Part shown: positions 22,874 through 33,839 of the stretch, piece after piece
How the letters are laid out: every line of letters starts with the position of its first letter
How positions within the stretch are numbered: the first letter of the stretch is position 1
Assembly: GCA_027475525.1 (NCBI GenBank)
Contig: JAMWFC010000060.1
Coordinates: 1-64,000, forward strand
DNA: 64,000 bases
Direction: 5' to 3'
DNA from: Macrolepiota albuminosa
Taxonomy: Eukaryota; Basidiomycota; Agaricomycetes; Agaricales; Agaricaceae
Notes under the pieces: model-generated
The model's input: only the letters and a program-made list of their open reading frames with translations
Told to the model about the DNA's origin: nothing
Database searches by the model: none
Translations under genes and position numbers: made by a program

Positions 22874-24272
22874 TACGAAGTGGTATAGGAAAGCAAGAAA
22901 TTCTGAAAGTGCTGCGCCAAATTGCGAATCGCGATCGTAAGATCAGGTAGCTGAGCTCATCACGTGGATGGGAACGACGCGTTCCTTGAATGTGGTCACG
23001 CGACACGGGTCGCGCGACTCGAGGGAGTGGCTTGAATTTGAATTAATATTAAGCAGTCCACCTTTTTTTCCGGCGCACTGCCAAGTCGAATTGTCATATT
23101 CATCTTCTACATGTCTCAAACCTTGAGGAGCAGAGCACAAAACCAAACCAAACCAAAACCGCACTTTGGGTTTGTAGTCCCCCATGGCCAAGTTTCTTCA
23201 TCGTTTACAATGTGTCAGAATGTATGTGTATGTCATCCGACCCTCATACCCCTCTCTGAATAAGTAAGCTTCAATTCTCAACCCATCCAATCATTCAAAC
23301 AATCCACCCTCCCCCCCAAAGAAAAAGATATATATATATATATACACACCCAATCCACTCCTTCAAATTCCAAAAAAAAACAATCACATTTTAAAAGAGG
23401 GGTCATCAAGATATATGTATATATGCAAATGTGTATGTATATATGATATATGGGTTGCGAGGTGGGCTAGGTAGGTAGGTAGGTAGGTAGGTAGGTGTGA
23501 GGTCGTGTAGTCGTGTAGACGTGTAGTAGGTTTAGCATCATCATCAAATCATCAAATCATCAAATCAAATCAAATCATCAAATGAACAAGAGAAAAGGAG
23601 AAGGAGAAGGAGAAGGAAGGAGATGTCGAAGCTAACCGACATCCAAAAGGGCAAAGAAAAAAAAAAGAAGAAAAGGAAAAAAAAAGCCTGTGTATGGGGG
23701 AATAGTAAAAGGGGGTGGGTTATCAAGAAACACCAATAATACGACACGGGTACAGGTACGAGTACGAGTACGTACGTCAGACAAGGTGTATGTGTATGTG
23801 TGTATAAAAGGGGGTGAGAGGGGATAGCAAGAAAAGCAAAAGCAAAAGAAAAAAACGAAACGAAAAGAAAAGAAAAACGTGCATTCCTCTGATAATGGAT
23901 ATGATTCGAACTCGATCCGAGAAAAAAGGACGAGGTGGGGGAGGAGGAGGGGGGCAAGAAAGCAAAAAAGAAAGGAGGGAGAAAAAAAAAGGAAAAAGAA
24001 GGGGATGGGAAGAAAGAAAGAAAAAAAAGCAACAACAGCAGAACGACAAGAAGGATCAAAGGAAAAAAAAGAAGGGGGGTAACTACCTAACCGCACCACC
24101 ACCACCAAAACTCCACCAAAACTCCACCCAAACCCTCCAAAACCCATCCCCATCCCCATCCAAGCAGGCAGGCAGGGGTAGGGGCAGGGGTAGGGGGTCC
24201 ATTTTAATTCCAATTCCAATTCCAACTCCACTCCAACTCCAATCTCACTCACTCCATCCTCCCATGCCACAC
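22874..24272. other. Intergenic, low-complexity DNA
   Basis: No gene is supported. The region has a (TA)n run at 23328-23345, a TAGG repeat at 23468-23496, ATCAA-type repeats at 23536-23582, GGAGAA repeats near 23594-23618 and long A- and G-rich purine tracts to 24100. The open frames across it translate to Lys/Arg-, Phe- or Pro-rich monotony and are by-products of composition. It holds the upstream region of AIP1 and the 3' end of the Rrm4-like gene. Confidence 0.6.
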
Positions 24273-27200
24273 TCACTTGCCCACCGCAAGCCCAAGCGCC
24301 TTCTCCCTCAACAACGCAGGATAACTATTCATCAAATGCGCAAGCGCCCTCAAGTCCTCCTGATCAAGCAACGCAATCGTCACTTTCGGCTATCCAACAC
24401 AAAACACAACACAAATCAGCCATCCACACAACCCTCAAAAAAAAAAACACCCACCGCTCCCTTGATCCCAAACGACTTGACAACCTTGAACCTACCCGCA
24501 AAAAACAAAAACCCGCATAAGCCACCGTAAAACCCACCACACCCAAAAAAGAAAAAGAAACGACATACAACTTATCCCCAAGCAACTGTTTCTGCCTCTG
24601 CACCTGCAAGCCCTCTAGGCCATCCACAAACCTATCCGTAGCGTTCACGACCGCCTCATCAGGCTCGGGGACAAGACCCGGCTGCGTCCGCGCGAGCTCC
24701 ACGATCTCCTTTGCAGGCAGCTTCGCCAGCGTCGTCAGCGTGTGCCGCCCTCCTGCTACTCCTACTCCTACTCCACTTCCAGTACCTCCGCTCGCACCTG
24801 AGCCTGCACCTGCACCTGCACCTGTGCTTCCACCCGCACCCCCACCCGCGCCCGAACCAACAACACCAGGCGTCCCAGGCAACGGCGAAGACGCAGCCGA
24901 CGGCCCGCGCGAGGACAACTCCGGCGTCTTGGGCGACTCGTCCGCTCTCCTCTCCACCGACGCCACCTTTTTCATCTGCGGCGTCGCCGGCACCTGCGCC
25001 CTCTTGCTCTGACTCTGGCTCTGGCTCCGGCTCTGACGGCTCTGACTCTGAGTGGGTGCAGACCTCGTAGACCTCGCATCCCCCTCCCCCTCCCCCTCCT
25101 CCCCACCCTCCTCATTTTCCCCACGTTCCCGCTCACGCTCCCGCTCCCCCTGCCCCCCACCCTCCGCCTCCGCCTCCGCCTCATCCTCACTCTCCAAAAC
25201 AACCTTCGCATCCGCCAACTTCACACGCAACACCTCCGCATTAAAAAGACACATCGCCCTCTCCCTCTTCGGCAAACTCATCAACAACTCAACAAGCTCC
25301 CCCTGACGCCTATGCTCAAGCTTACACACCGCCCCCAACATCCTCTCGCGCTCCGACGCCATTCCCCCCACTCCCCCCGCACCCAACCCTGCACCCAACC
25401 CTGCACCGAACCCTGCACCGAACCCTAACCCCGCCCCGCCAGCGCCAGCGCCACCGCCAAAGAGAGAATGCAAATGGGCGGACGCGGACGCAGAGACGCC
25501 TAAAGGCGGGGACGACGTCCGCGGCGGGCTCACGGACACAGGCGTCGACGGGTGTTCGGGCGCGCTCGCCGTCGCCGTCGCAGCGTTCGGGTCGATCCGC
25601 GAGTCCTGCGATTGTGTCGCGGACGGTGCGGGGGAGCTGGAGCTCGATTTCCCCGACGCCGACCCCAACGCCGACCCCGAGACCGACGCCGCTGCTACCG
25701 GTGCAGGCACAGGCTCAGGCGCAAGGGCAGGCGCAGGGTGCGACGAGCCACGGAGGGCGTTTACTTGGTTCTGGAGCTTTCCCGGGTCCTCGATACACTG
25801 CACCACCTCGCTAAGCGCAAGCGCGACGAGCGCGTCCACGACAGACGAGACGTCTTCGTCTGGTACGCTCTGTAGATCCTTGACTCTCCGCGCGAGTTCG
25901 CCCGTGAGGACTTCCTTGCGTACGACAGGCGAGAGCCCCGCGAGGTCGTCGTAGCGCATCGGGATATTAAGTGTGCCCGAAAGCGCAGCCTACGTAGACG
26001 TTAGCTTTTTCTTTGTACGGGGAGAGTAGGAAACGACTCGCATTATAATAGCTAGCCGAACCGCGCCTTGATCTTTCTCTATCTGATCTGTCGGGGGACA
26101 AGGGCGCAGAGAGGCGGCGGGGGCTAGAAAACGCGACGTAGCTGTCTCCCGCGTCGCTAGCTGCCGGACTAGTAGCGCCACTTGCGCTCCTTGGGTGGCC
26201 GAATCGCTGCGCGAGTTTTTCCTGGCGGAGCTGTTTTGGCTCGTGCAAGCGGACGACGATCTGCTTTGATCCCAGCTGGACGCCGTTCATGGCGTGCATG
26301 GCGTTGCTCGCTGGTGGGGACGTCAGAGGAAGACCGACGGAAAGAGGACAAGGATGACCTTGGGTTGGAGTCTGGAACGACACAAAGCCAAAACCACGGC
26401 TGTCTCCAGCTTCGTTACGCATGACGCGTGCACTGTCGTATGATAAGCATGCGCGGGTGGAAAGAGAGAAAACAGGGATACCTGACGATCTGGCCAAACT
26501 GGGAGGGAGTGAGAGGAAGAGGAAAGGGAGGACAAAAGACTCACGGTGCGGAAATGGCTAAAGAGATGGTTTGAATCGATTGAAGGGTCGAGATTCTAGG
26601 ATACGTTGTAAGAAAAGGAAAAAAAGAGACGAAGATAGAACGTGCCTTGCAAAAGAGATTGCAGGGATCGATGAGGCCGCTGTGGCTGGAGGAACCGGGG
26701 CCGTGGAGCGGGGCGAGCTGGACCTGCTGGCCTGGGCCATGGACAAAGGCGGGGGGGAGGGGCGAGTAAGGGCTGGTGCGGGGGGACGGGACAAACGGGG
26801 GTGCGTTTGCGGGGAGCGAGGTGGTGGGGGGACGGGGGTGGTAGACATGGACTGCAATGTTGTGGCCATCGACGTCGGCGCAGTGCATGGCGTTCTCGGC
26901 GGCACGTGCGTCGTCTTCGTTCCAGAACTCGACAGAGGCGGTGTCTGGGCCAAAATGGGTGTGGGTGCGGGCCGAGGCGAGGGCGCCAAAGGGCCGGAAG
27001 AGGTCGTAGAGCTGTGCATCCGAGTATGCGGGGGGGAGATGCTTGACGAGACGGGGGAGGGCGGAGGGCGGCGGGAGCGGGGTCGGGGGCGACGTGGGCG
27101 GGTACGGGGAGAGCACGAGGGGGACAGGCGGCGAGGTGGCGGGGACGGGGCGGGCCTGGAGCGTGGCAAGGGCCTTTTCGGCTGCAAGGGGTCAAGGGCA

Positions 27201-27439
27201 GCACGGGGCGGGCGGGGCGGTGACTTACCCTTGTCGAGGAAGCGGAACTCGATGGTGCCGGCGACGACGGGGCTGGCGGGATCGCGGGCGAGGTGCGGGC
27301 GGAACGGGCCGCACGACACAAAGGCCAGGGCGAGGTCTTCGTCGGTGACATGGGCTGGGACATTGGAGATGTACAGCAGGGGCTCATGCAGATACGGGTG
27401 CCCGTGCGGGCCTCGTCCATCGTCCATCGCAAAATCCAA
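24273..27439 (-). CDS. RRM4: Rrm4-like RNA-binding protein (3 RRM + 3 MLLE)
   Basis: The domain order matches Rrm4 of Ustilago maydis, which carries mRNAs on early endosomes along microtubules. The start gives MDFAMDDGRGPHGH. RRM1 (27380-27230) reads LLYISNVPAHVTDEDLALAF. RRM2 (about 27090-26850) reads ALPRLVKHLPPAYSDAQLYD and HTHFGPDTASVEFWNEDDAR. RRM3 (about 26650-26230) reads ARVMRNEAGDSRGFGFVSFQ and NAMHAMNGVQLGSKQIVVRL. The C-terminal half (from 25985) has three MLLE-like helical blocks: LSPVVRKEVLTGELARRVKD; REXML-type ERERMLGAVCKLEHRRQGEL; and, clearest, at the end KLFKVVKSFGIKGA, then PKVTIALLDQEDLRALAHLM, the peptide pocket used to bind Upa1-type PAM2 motifs. The linkers are extremely Gly/Ala/Ser-, Glu/Arg- and Ser/Gln-rich. 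The last two introns (exon joins KL|FK and GA|PK) are clear. An alternative reading is poly(A)-binding protein, but Pab1 has four RRMs and one MLLE. Confidence 0.75.
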
Positions 27440-27548
27440 TAGCTTAGCTAATATACATGTACATCAAATAATGATAATATCTATACACAGTCATGGGTGT
27501 CGTCTATGGCCACTGTCAGTGTCTGCACATCCTCCCAGCCAGCTCCAC

Positions 27549-27785
27549 TCACCGACGAAGTGTCCGTGTCCGTCTGGGCGCAGCAACGTTTTTGAGCCAC
27601 GGGATCACATTGTGCGTCCACCTGCAACACACATCAGCCACAACGTCTCTCCCAAACCAAAACAAAACCCACGTGGTCTCTGCGTCCACAACAGAATGGT
27701 GTCCAGCATGCGACACTGGCGCCGCAGACACAAGTTGCAGCAACAAGACAAGCGCGAGGATGATCTGAACGCGGCTGCAGAACAT
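27549..27785 (-). CDS. Putative small secreted protein
   Basis: The frame starts with a strong signal peptide, MFCSRVQIILALVLLLQLVSA, with a likely cut after SAAP. The mature part begins VSHAGHHSVVDAETT. A 54-bp intron (GTGGGT...TGCAG, about 27612-27665) can be removed in frame, leaving about 60 residues ending PRRTRTLRR, where the frame stops in what may be another donor (CGGTGAGTG). So a further short exon toward 27480 is possible. There is no cysteine pattern or CaaX end. The function is unknown. It lies between the Rrm4-like and MAD3 genes, all on the same strand. Confidence 0.5.
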   Translation of the reverse strand: MFCSRVQIILALVLLLQLVSAAPVSHAGHHSVVDAETTWVLFWFGRDVVADVCCRWTHNVIPWLKNVAAPRRTRTLRR

Positions 27786-28058
27786 TGTTGTGAATGTCGC
27801 TTGCCAATCCGCAGCCCTGCTTTAAGTACTCTTCTGACACCCGGCGTCTGGCTTCCGCGGTCGCTTGGCTCTTAGGAGTTGGTTCTTTACCCGTACAGCT
27901 TGCATATTACAAATCTCGAATGCATCGATCCCTTCTTGGCCCCTCCGCGGCCTTGCAATTCTACCTTTGGATCGTCGGTCTGGCTCCCACTTCCAGTCAC
28001 CGCGGTCTTCACCCCCGGTCGTTCCCAAGCCGGTCCGTATGTACCTTTTGTATGTAGA

Positions 28059-29541
28059 TTACGAAAACAAACCATCTCCACGATAATTCTTCAACGGATC
28101 CTTCCTCAAAGCCTCCATCTCACTAACCGAACCACCCGGCCTCATCACTGACTTGTCACCCACCAACGCCGGCGTCCCAACCTCCTAAAACAAACCACTT
28201 AAACCCCTATCCCCCCAAAAAAACACAAACCAAAACGCACCTCATCCCTAAACGGCACAAACCTCTTCATGCACACCGGGTCCTCGGCCTCCTCAGCAGA
28301 CACCACCTCATCCCCTCTAGGCAGCGCATCTGGTGGGTCTCTAAACACCGGTATCCTCCCCGCGGACGCAGACCCAGACGTCACCCGTTTCGTCCCAGTC
28401 CTCCTGACCGTCGTACCAACAAGCTTCTTCGTCTCCTGCACGTTCTCCTTGACCCGCGTCTTACGCGTCCCGATATCCGTCCACGCGTTCTCCGTCGTCG
28501 TCATCGACGCACGTGACTCGGTCCCTGTAGGGTCCACAAAGATCCGCAGCGCTGCGTTCGTGCTTGTGCTTGGTCCACGCACGGCTCCCTCCACGATGCC
28601 CCGCGCCGAAGTCGATGAAGACGAAGCCGCCGCCGCCGACGGGGCCAAAACGAGCCGTGTCGTCGTCGATCTCGATGGCGCAGGCCCAACAACACCCACA
28701 TTCGCCATCATCCGTTTCTGAAACTCGACATGCCGCGCTACAAGATGCTCCAACGGCTCTGCGCGCCGCGCGATTCCCAACACGTACGCCTCGTCCGCTT
28801 CTTTCCGTCTCCAAAAAAAAAGTCAGCCCAATCTCATCGTGCACCCCCTCAAGAAACTCACCTCCCATCCCTCTCCAACACCGCCGCGCACTCCTCATAC
28901 AAAAGCGCAAAGCCCGTCCCAATCTCATTCTTCACCAAAAAGCGATAAACCATCGTCGGGCGCTCGACGAAGCCTGCATAAAGCAGCCAAAGCTTCAGGT
29001 ATCCCATTTCCCCTTTATACGTATACGCTCCCCCACGACGGCGGCTGCGGAGGGGGAGGAGGACGCGCGTGGCTTCTTCGAGGAGCTCGAGCAGGCCAGA
29101 GTCGACGCTGGGGCCTTGGGGGTAGTTCTCGATCGTCCATGAGACGAGGCGCGTGTATGCTTCTAGTGCGTCGGGCGCACCACGTGCGTGTGCGTCAACG
29201 CCATCGCCGTCTCCATCTGCATCTTCATCTGCATCTGCATCTCCATCGCCCTCTCCATCTTCATCTCCCTTTCCATCTCCATCTCCATCGCGAAAACCAG
29301 AACCAGAACCAGACTCGTACTCCAACGCACGCTCGACATCCGCACGCAGCCGCATCCGCATCCGCACGAGCTTCGCATCGCGCTGCACATGCGGCGTCGC
29401 CAAGATCGTCGACAGCGCCGTCACGCGTCGTCCCCTGCCTAGTGGCTGTACGTTCTCTTTTGCGGCTTCTAGTACGTCGCAGTCTACTATTGGTGTGTCT
29501 TCTGATTGTTCTTGTGGCATTTCGTTGGCGGTCGTTGGCAT
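28059..29541 (-). CDS. MAD3: Spindle checkpoint protein Mad3 (BubR1-like)
   Basis: Mad3 is part of the mitotic checkpoint complex that blocks APC/C-Cdc20. The start chosen gives MPTTANEMPQEQSEDTP. A first KEN box (EAAKENVQPLGRGRR) sits near residue 30, as needed for Cdc20 binding. The Mad3/Bub1 TPR region follows: DALEAYTRLVSWTIENYPQG, GYLKLWLLYAGFVERPTMVY, and the LYEECAAVLERDGR helix. After an intron near 28815-28860 come EADEAYVLGIARRAEPLEHL and a second KEN (RVKENVQETKK). The end reads MEALRKDPLKNYRGDGLFS. There is no kinase domain, so this is Mad3 and not Bub1. An unusual GDGDGKGDEDGEGDGDADAD-type acidic repeat is inserted before the TPRs. The open frame continues upstream to 29859, but that part is a TTTTC-repeat leader. 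Confidence 0.8.
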
Positions 29542-31523
29542 TCGTCGCGTCGCGTTGGAGGGGGTTGGGTTTTCTCTTTTCTTTTTCTTTTTCTTTTTCT
29601 CTTTTCTTTTTCTCTTTTCTTTTCGCTTTTCGCTTTTCGCTTTTGTAAGTTTATAAGTAAGTTTGCAAGTTATGTGTGTCGTGTCGTGTCGTGGGTTCAG
29701 ATCAAATCGACAAAGTTGAACTTTGTCACATTCGGATAAATATTTAAAATCACCACGTGATCGCGACGCCCCCCCAACCCATGACGACAGAGAAAAAACG
29801 AAACCACAGAGCGACGGAAGGGAAACCAATACTAATCGCGACAAACGCGGTCTTGGCATGGGATTCTCACTGAGTATTGGGTACTGAGTATGTAAGCTTA
29901 GGCCTCGCCTCCTTTACGATCTCGCGACTCGAAAGGTTTCGAGGGACGTTAAGCCGCGGATCCTCCTTTCTTTCGCTTTCGACTCACGACTCACGGTACG
30001 ACTCACGACTCACGGGCACGACTCACGACTCACGACCAAGCACCGGTCATTAATCGTTAATCGTTACGTTAATCATCAACGCAGCCTAGCCTCTACATAT
30101 ATGTAGACTCCTCCTCATCAAATCAGAGGTGCCTCGTCTCGTCGGTGGTGCCTCGTCAGACCCCACGATCACGATCACGATCCCGAGCTCATGTGATGGC
30201 ACAGCACAGCACAATACGACACGGACAGGGACACGGCGCATCGTCCGCCGTACCCACCTCGGAGTACTCAGGAGCCATAGCTTCGAGAACTTGTGTGCCT
30301 GAGGCGAGGTACTAGGACGAGACTCCTTAAGCTTTAGGGAAAGAACCGCTTTATGTTTATCCCAGGGGCTACGAACGATGCGATACGGGGTGTTCTCCTG
30401 GCGAGAGAGACCCTGCCTGCCTGCTTCGATGACCTGAACCTGAATTCGAACCCGACTCTGGCTCTGCTCGTATTCGCCGGTCCAAGTTCGTAATCCCCAC
30501 TCCTCACGTTCCGAATGATTCTTTCAGTTTCAGTTTATTTAGAGTTTGTCTTTCGATTGATAAATAACTATCAGAACGAGAAGTACATCCACATCACATC
30601 ACATCACGTCCTGGAAATCTAGTATTTGTAGAATAGTATTTTTCTTGCTGAATTCGCAAATTCGTGATGAGGCAGGCGAACGTGTATTTTCTACTGAGTG
30701 TGTAACACAAATTTAATTTTGCATGCAGCCAGGACATTCTGTTCTGTGATACTCATATATAATAACCCTTTACAGTTGTGGAATGCAGACATCTGCTCTG
30801 CAGAGACAAGAGCATGAGCATGAGAGTGAACATCATCCACCACATGTACACCGAGAATAATTATTATAAAATGACGATGTTTGAAGTTTTTGAGCAATTT
30901 CAAAAAAACGTCGAGTTGGAAGGAAGATGAATTAATTCTTTTTTTTTTTCCTTGTCGATTTCACCAGAAAGCATGAAAAGAATCACATTAGTCAATCCTA
31001 CGGACTTGGGTTGCAGAACAGGGCCTAAGAACATCGAACACGTAAAATATGTACGATTGCACCCCCCTGTCTTCTGAAAAAACGCACGTGATCGCGACAA
31101 ATACAGAGCCCGCCCTGAAGACAAACGCGCTCTTGGGTTCCTACCAAGCGCCGGTCATTAACCCAGCCTCTAGGCTCATCGTCGGCGGTGCCTCGCCCGA
31201 CCCACGATCAGGATTCTCATGTGATAGCACGGCGCATCGTCCGCCGTACCCAAGCCACCTCGGAGTAATCTACGTCAGGAGCATAGATAGCTTCGACAAG
31301 AACTTCTGTCCCTAAAGGTAGAAGAGCCCCTCTACAAAACCCTTTAACTCCAGGGGCTACGATACCACTTCTCCTGGCCCTTTTCCCGTCTGCTTCGATA
31401 ATTCATACTCGCCGGTCTACACGTCATACAATCTCTAAATCCTTACCTCACCGCTCACATTAAAAAACCCACACATGTTTAAAAGTAAAGGCAAACCAAC
31501 AGACACCCGTCTCGACTTCCTTC
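29542..31523. other. Long intergenic region with duplicated promoter-like DNA
   Basis: A pyrimidine-rich TTTTC/CTTTT repeat (29574-29645) precedes MAD3. Short CACGACTCACGACTCACG repeats lie at 29990-30036. The segment 29830-30510 is a diverged, longer copy of 31085-31450, which lies directly before the oxalate decarboxylase gene; shared blocks include CGGCGCATCGTCCGCCGTAC, CCGGTCATTA and CAGGGGCTACGA. Between them (30510-31080) nothing is recognised. Confidence 0.55.
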
Positions 31524-33823
31524 ATGTCGTATTCGTCCAGACTCAAGTTCCTATCCCCACTCCTCGCGATCGCGATCGGGTGCTTCCTCGTCCAGACAAC
31601 ATCCGCCGCGCCTGCAGGCGCGTCGTCGCGCGTTGACGTCGTCCCTGAGCTTGAGCCCGTCCGTGGATCCCTGGGAACGTCCATCCTCGGTCCTCAGAAC
31701 CCTGATTTGGAACGACAGAATGCGGATCTTCTTGCTCCGCCTGTGACTGATCATGGGCGCGTGAGTAACCTCAAGTGGCCGTTTGCGATGAGTCATAATA
31801 GGCTTAGTGATGGTGGGTGGGCGCGCCAGCAGGATGGTGTGTTTCTTGTTTGTTATAATTCTTATGTAGCGTTGATGTATGATGTATAATGCGTATTGTT
31901 TTGAAGTGGATGATTTGCCCGCTGCGACTGAGTTGGCTGGTAGGATGCTTCTTAACGGATTCTCCAAGGTGTACCTGCGACTCACTCGTGACGATAGGCG
32001 TGAATATGCGCTTGGAAGCAGGTGCCATTCGGCAAGCAACATCCTAAATTTACATAGTAATCGCCTAACTCTTCATGTGTTTCTATCAGTGAACTGCACT
32101 GGCATAAGACTGCAGAGGTAAGCATGGCTGCCTCATTCCAGAAACCGATCAAACTAACAAACAAGCTATGTGACGTAGTGGGCCTATGTGTTAAAGGTAT
32201 ATATATACCTTGTAACGTGTGATATTCCATCTTTGTTCATTCCGGTCAAGGGTCAAGTCAGGATCAGTACTATGACTCCTGAGGGACAAATCTTTGTTGG
32301 TGATGTCGTGAGTGATGCGCCTGCGATTGACGTCAATGTTAAAAATCCATGACCTAGAACGAAGGCGACCTCTGGTACTTCCCCGCTGGATTTCCGCACT
32401 CCCTCCAAGCGAAGAACACAACCCAAACCGACGGGGCTGAGTTTATCCTAATCTTCGACTCTGGAAGTTTCTCCGAAGACTCCACGTTCCTCCTCACCGA
32501 CTGGCTCACACACGTTCCTAAAAACGTCCTCGCAAAGAACTTTGGAGTAGCGGATTTAACGCTCTTTGATCATATCCCTGAAAAGGAGCTGTACATCTTT
32601 CCAGGTGCGTTTTAAAAAAGAAAGGACCACGAGTTCTTTTTCTTCCAGAATGTAATGGAACATTTGGAACGCGTTTCTGACCTCGAGGCTTCGTAGCTGT
32701 TCCGCCTCCTGAAGATCCCACCGCGGACATGGTTGTTCCGAACGATACGCCGAACCCGTATGTTTTCCCCCTCTCTGCGGTAAAGCCTACCGAGACGCCC
32801 GGGGGAAGCGTGAAGCTCGTCGACTCGAGGTCGTTTACTGTCGCGGATAGGATTAGCGCCGTGGAGGTTGTCGTTCAAGTCGGGGGCATGAGGTACGTGG
32901 CTCAAAGTAACCGTCACCACTCCGTTCAGACCCGGGTTGTGGTTTCTTTTTTTTTCACTTGCTTGTGGATCTAGAGAACTTCATGTAAGATTTCGAGATC
33001 ACCGCATGGGCGTGGTTGATTGACCCCGGGGGGTGTTTTTTTCCCCCATCTTAATAGTGGCATCCGACGGAACCGGAATGGACATTCTACATGTAGGTCG
33101 CAGCTCACTAAATACACCAAACGCCAAAAAAAAAGAAAAATTCTAACAACTCCTATCTGACACGCATCCTTTCTCTTGCCTTTCGCCCGCGGTCGCGGTT
33201 ATATAGCTCTGGTGAAGCACGCGTGACAGTTTTCGCCGCAGAATCCAACGCCCATACGTTTGATTTCCAGGTGACCCGTTTATCCCCCCTCACCCCTCAC
33301 GTCCGCGGTCTAATACCCAGTGTATTGTGTGTCCCCCCGTCTGTAGGCAGGTGACGTCGGGTATGTTCCGCCGACTTTTGGTTAGTCTTTTTTTGAGACA
33401 GCGGATATGGTTTTGCCGACTGAAGTCGCCTTGCTCCTTGCTGCTGCTGCTGCTGATGATGATGATGTTGATGTTGATGGGTACATGCTATAGGCCATTA
33501 CATCGAGAACACAGGCAATACGACGCTCAAGTTCCTTGAGATCTTCCGAGGAGGCAAGTCGATTGTATAGGCCATTACATCGAGAACACAGGCAATACGA
33601 CGCTCAAGTTCCTTGAGATCTTCCGAGGAGGCAAGTCGATTGCATCCTGGCCATCGACGGCGTGGAGTCGCTTACACAGTTTTTTTTTTCGAAAGGCATT
33701 GTACAGGACATCTCGCTTACCCAGTGGCTCGCGCTCACCCCGTCATCACTCGTTAAAGCCCATCTGGGCTTCTCAGATGAGTTGATTGGAAAACTTAGTA
33801 GGGTTAAGCAGGAGGTTGTGTGA
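31524..33823 (+). CDS. Secreted oxalate decarboxylase, bicupin
   Basis: This enzyme converts oxalate to formate and CO2 with Mn(II) and is common in wood- and litter-decay fungi. Exon 1 gives a signal peptide (LLAIAIGCFLVQTTSAAPAG), then SLGTSILGPQNPDLERQN, the family N-terminus. Exons then spell cupin 1: VNMRLEAGAIR|ELHWHKTAE|WAYVLK|, ISTMTPEGQIFVGDV, GDLWYFPAGFPHSLQ and AEFILIFDSGSFSEDSTFLL. Cupin 2 reads AVEVVVQVGGMR|ELH|WHPTEPEWTFY, EARVTVFAAESNAHTFDFQ, GDVGYVPPTFG|HYIENTGN and TTLKFLEIFRGGKSI. Both HxH...E metal sites are present. The C-terminus is QDISLTQWLALTPSSLVKAH then KLSRVKQEVV. The join between FRGGKSI and DISL is unclear because a 77-bp duplication (33489-33642) and a T-run lie there. 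Apart from that the gene looks intact. Confidence 0.85.
33489..33642. repeat. Perfect 77-bp tandem duplication (in oxalate decarboxylase)
   Basis: Bases 33489-33565 equal 33566-33642 exactly, with mismatches outside. The unit contains an intron end (CTATAG) plus the exon encoding HYIENTGNTTLKFLEIFRGG. Keeping both copies would insert a second, spliceable exon copy. Confidence 0.9.
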
Positions 33824-33839
33824 TACTCACTGCTTGACA

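Noticed and set aside
23565..24530. Long Phe/Pro- or Lys/Arg-rich open frames
   Set aside because: They run through purine/pyrimidine microsatellites and have no domain or splice logic.
26571..27875. Long plus-strand open frame of 434 codons, and several overlapping frames
   Set aside because: It is antisense to the RRM exons of the Rrm4-like gene in GC-rich DNA; its translation is Gly/Arg-rich without a domain.
29542..29859. N-terminal extension of Mad3
   Set aside because: The extension translates a TTTTC repeat into Lys/Arg/Glu monotony; a later ATG gives the conserved start before the KEN box.
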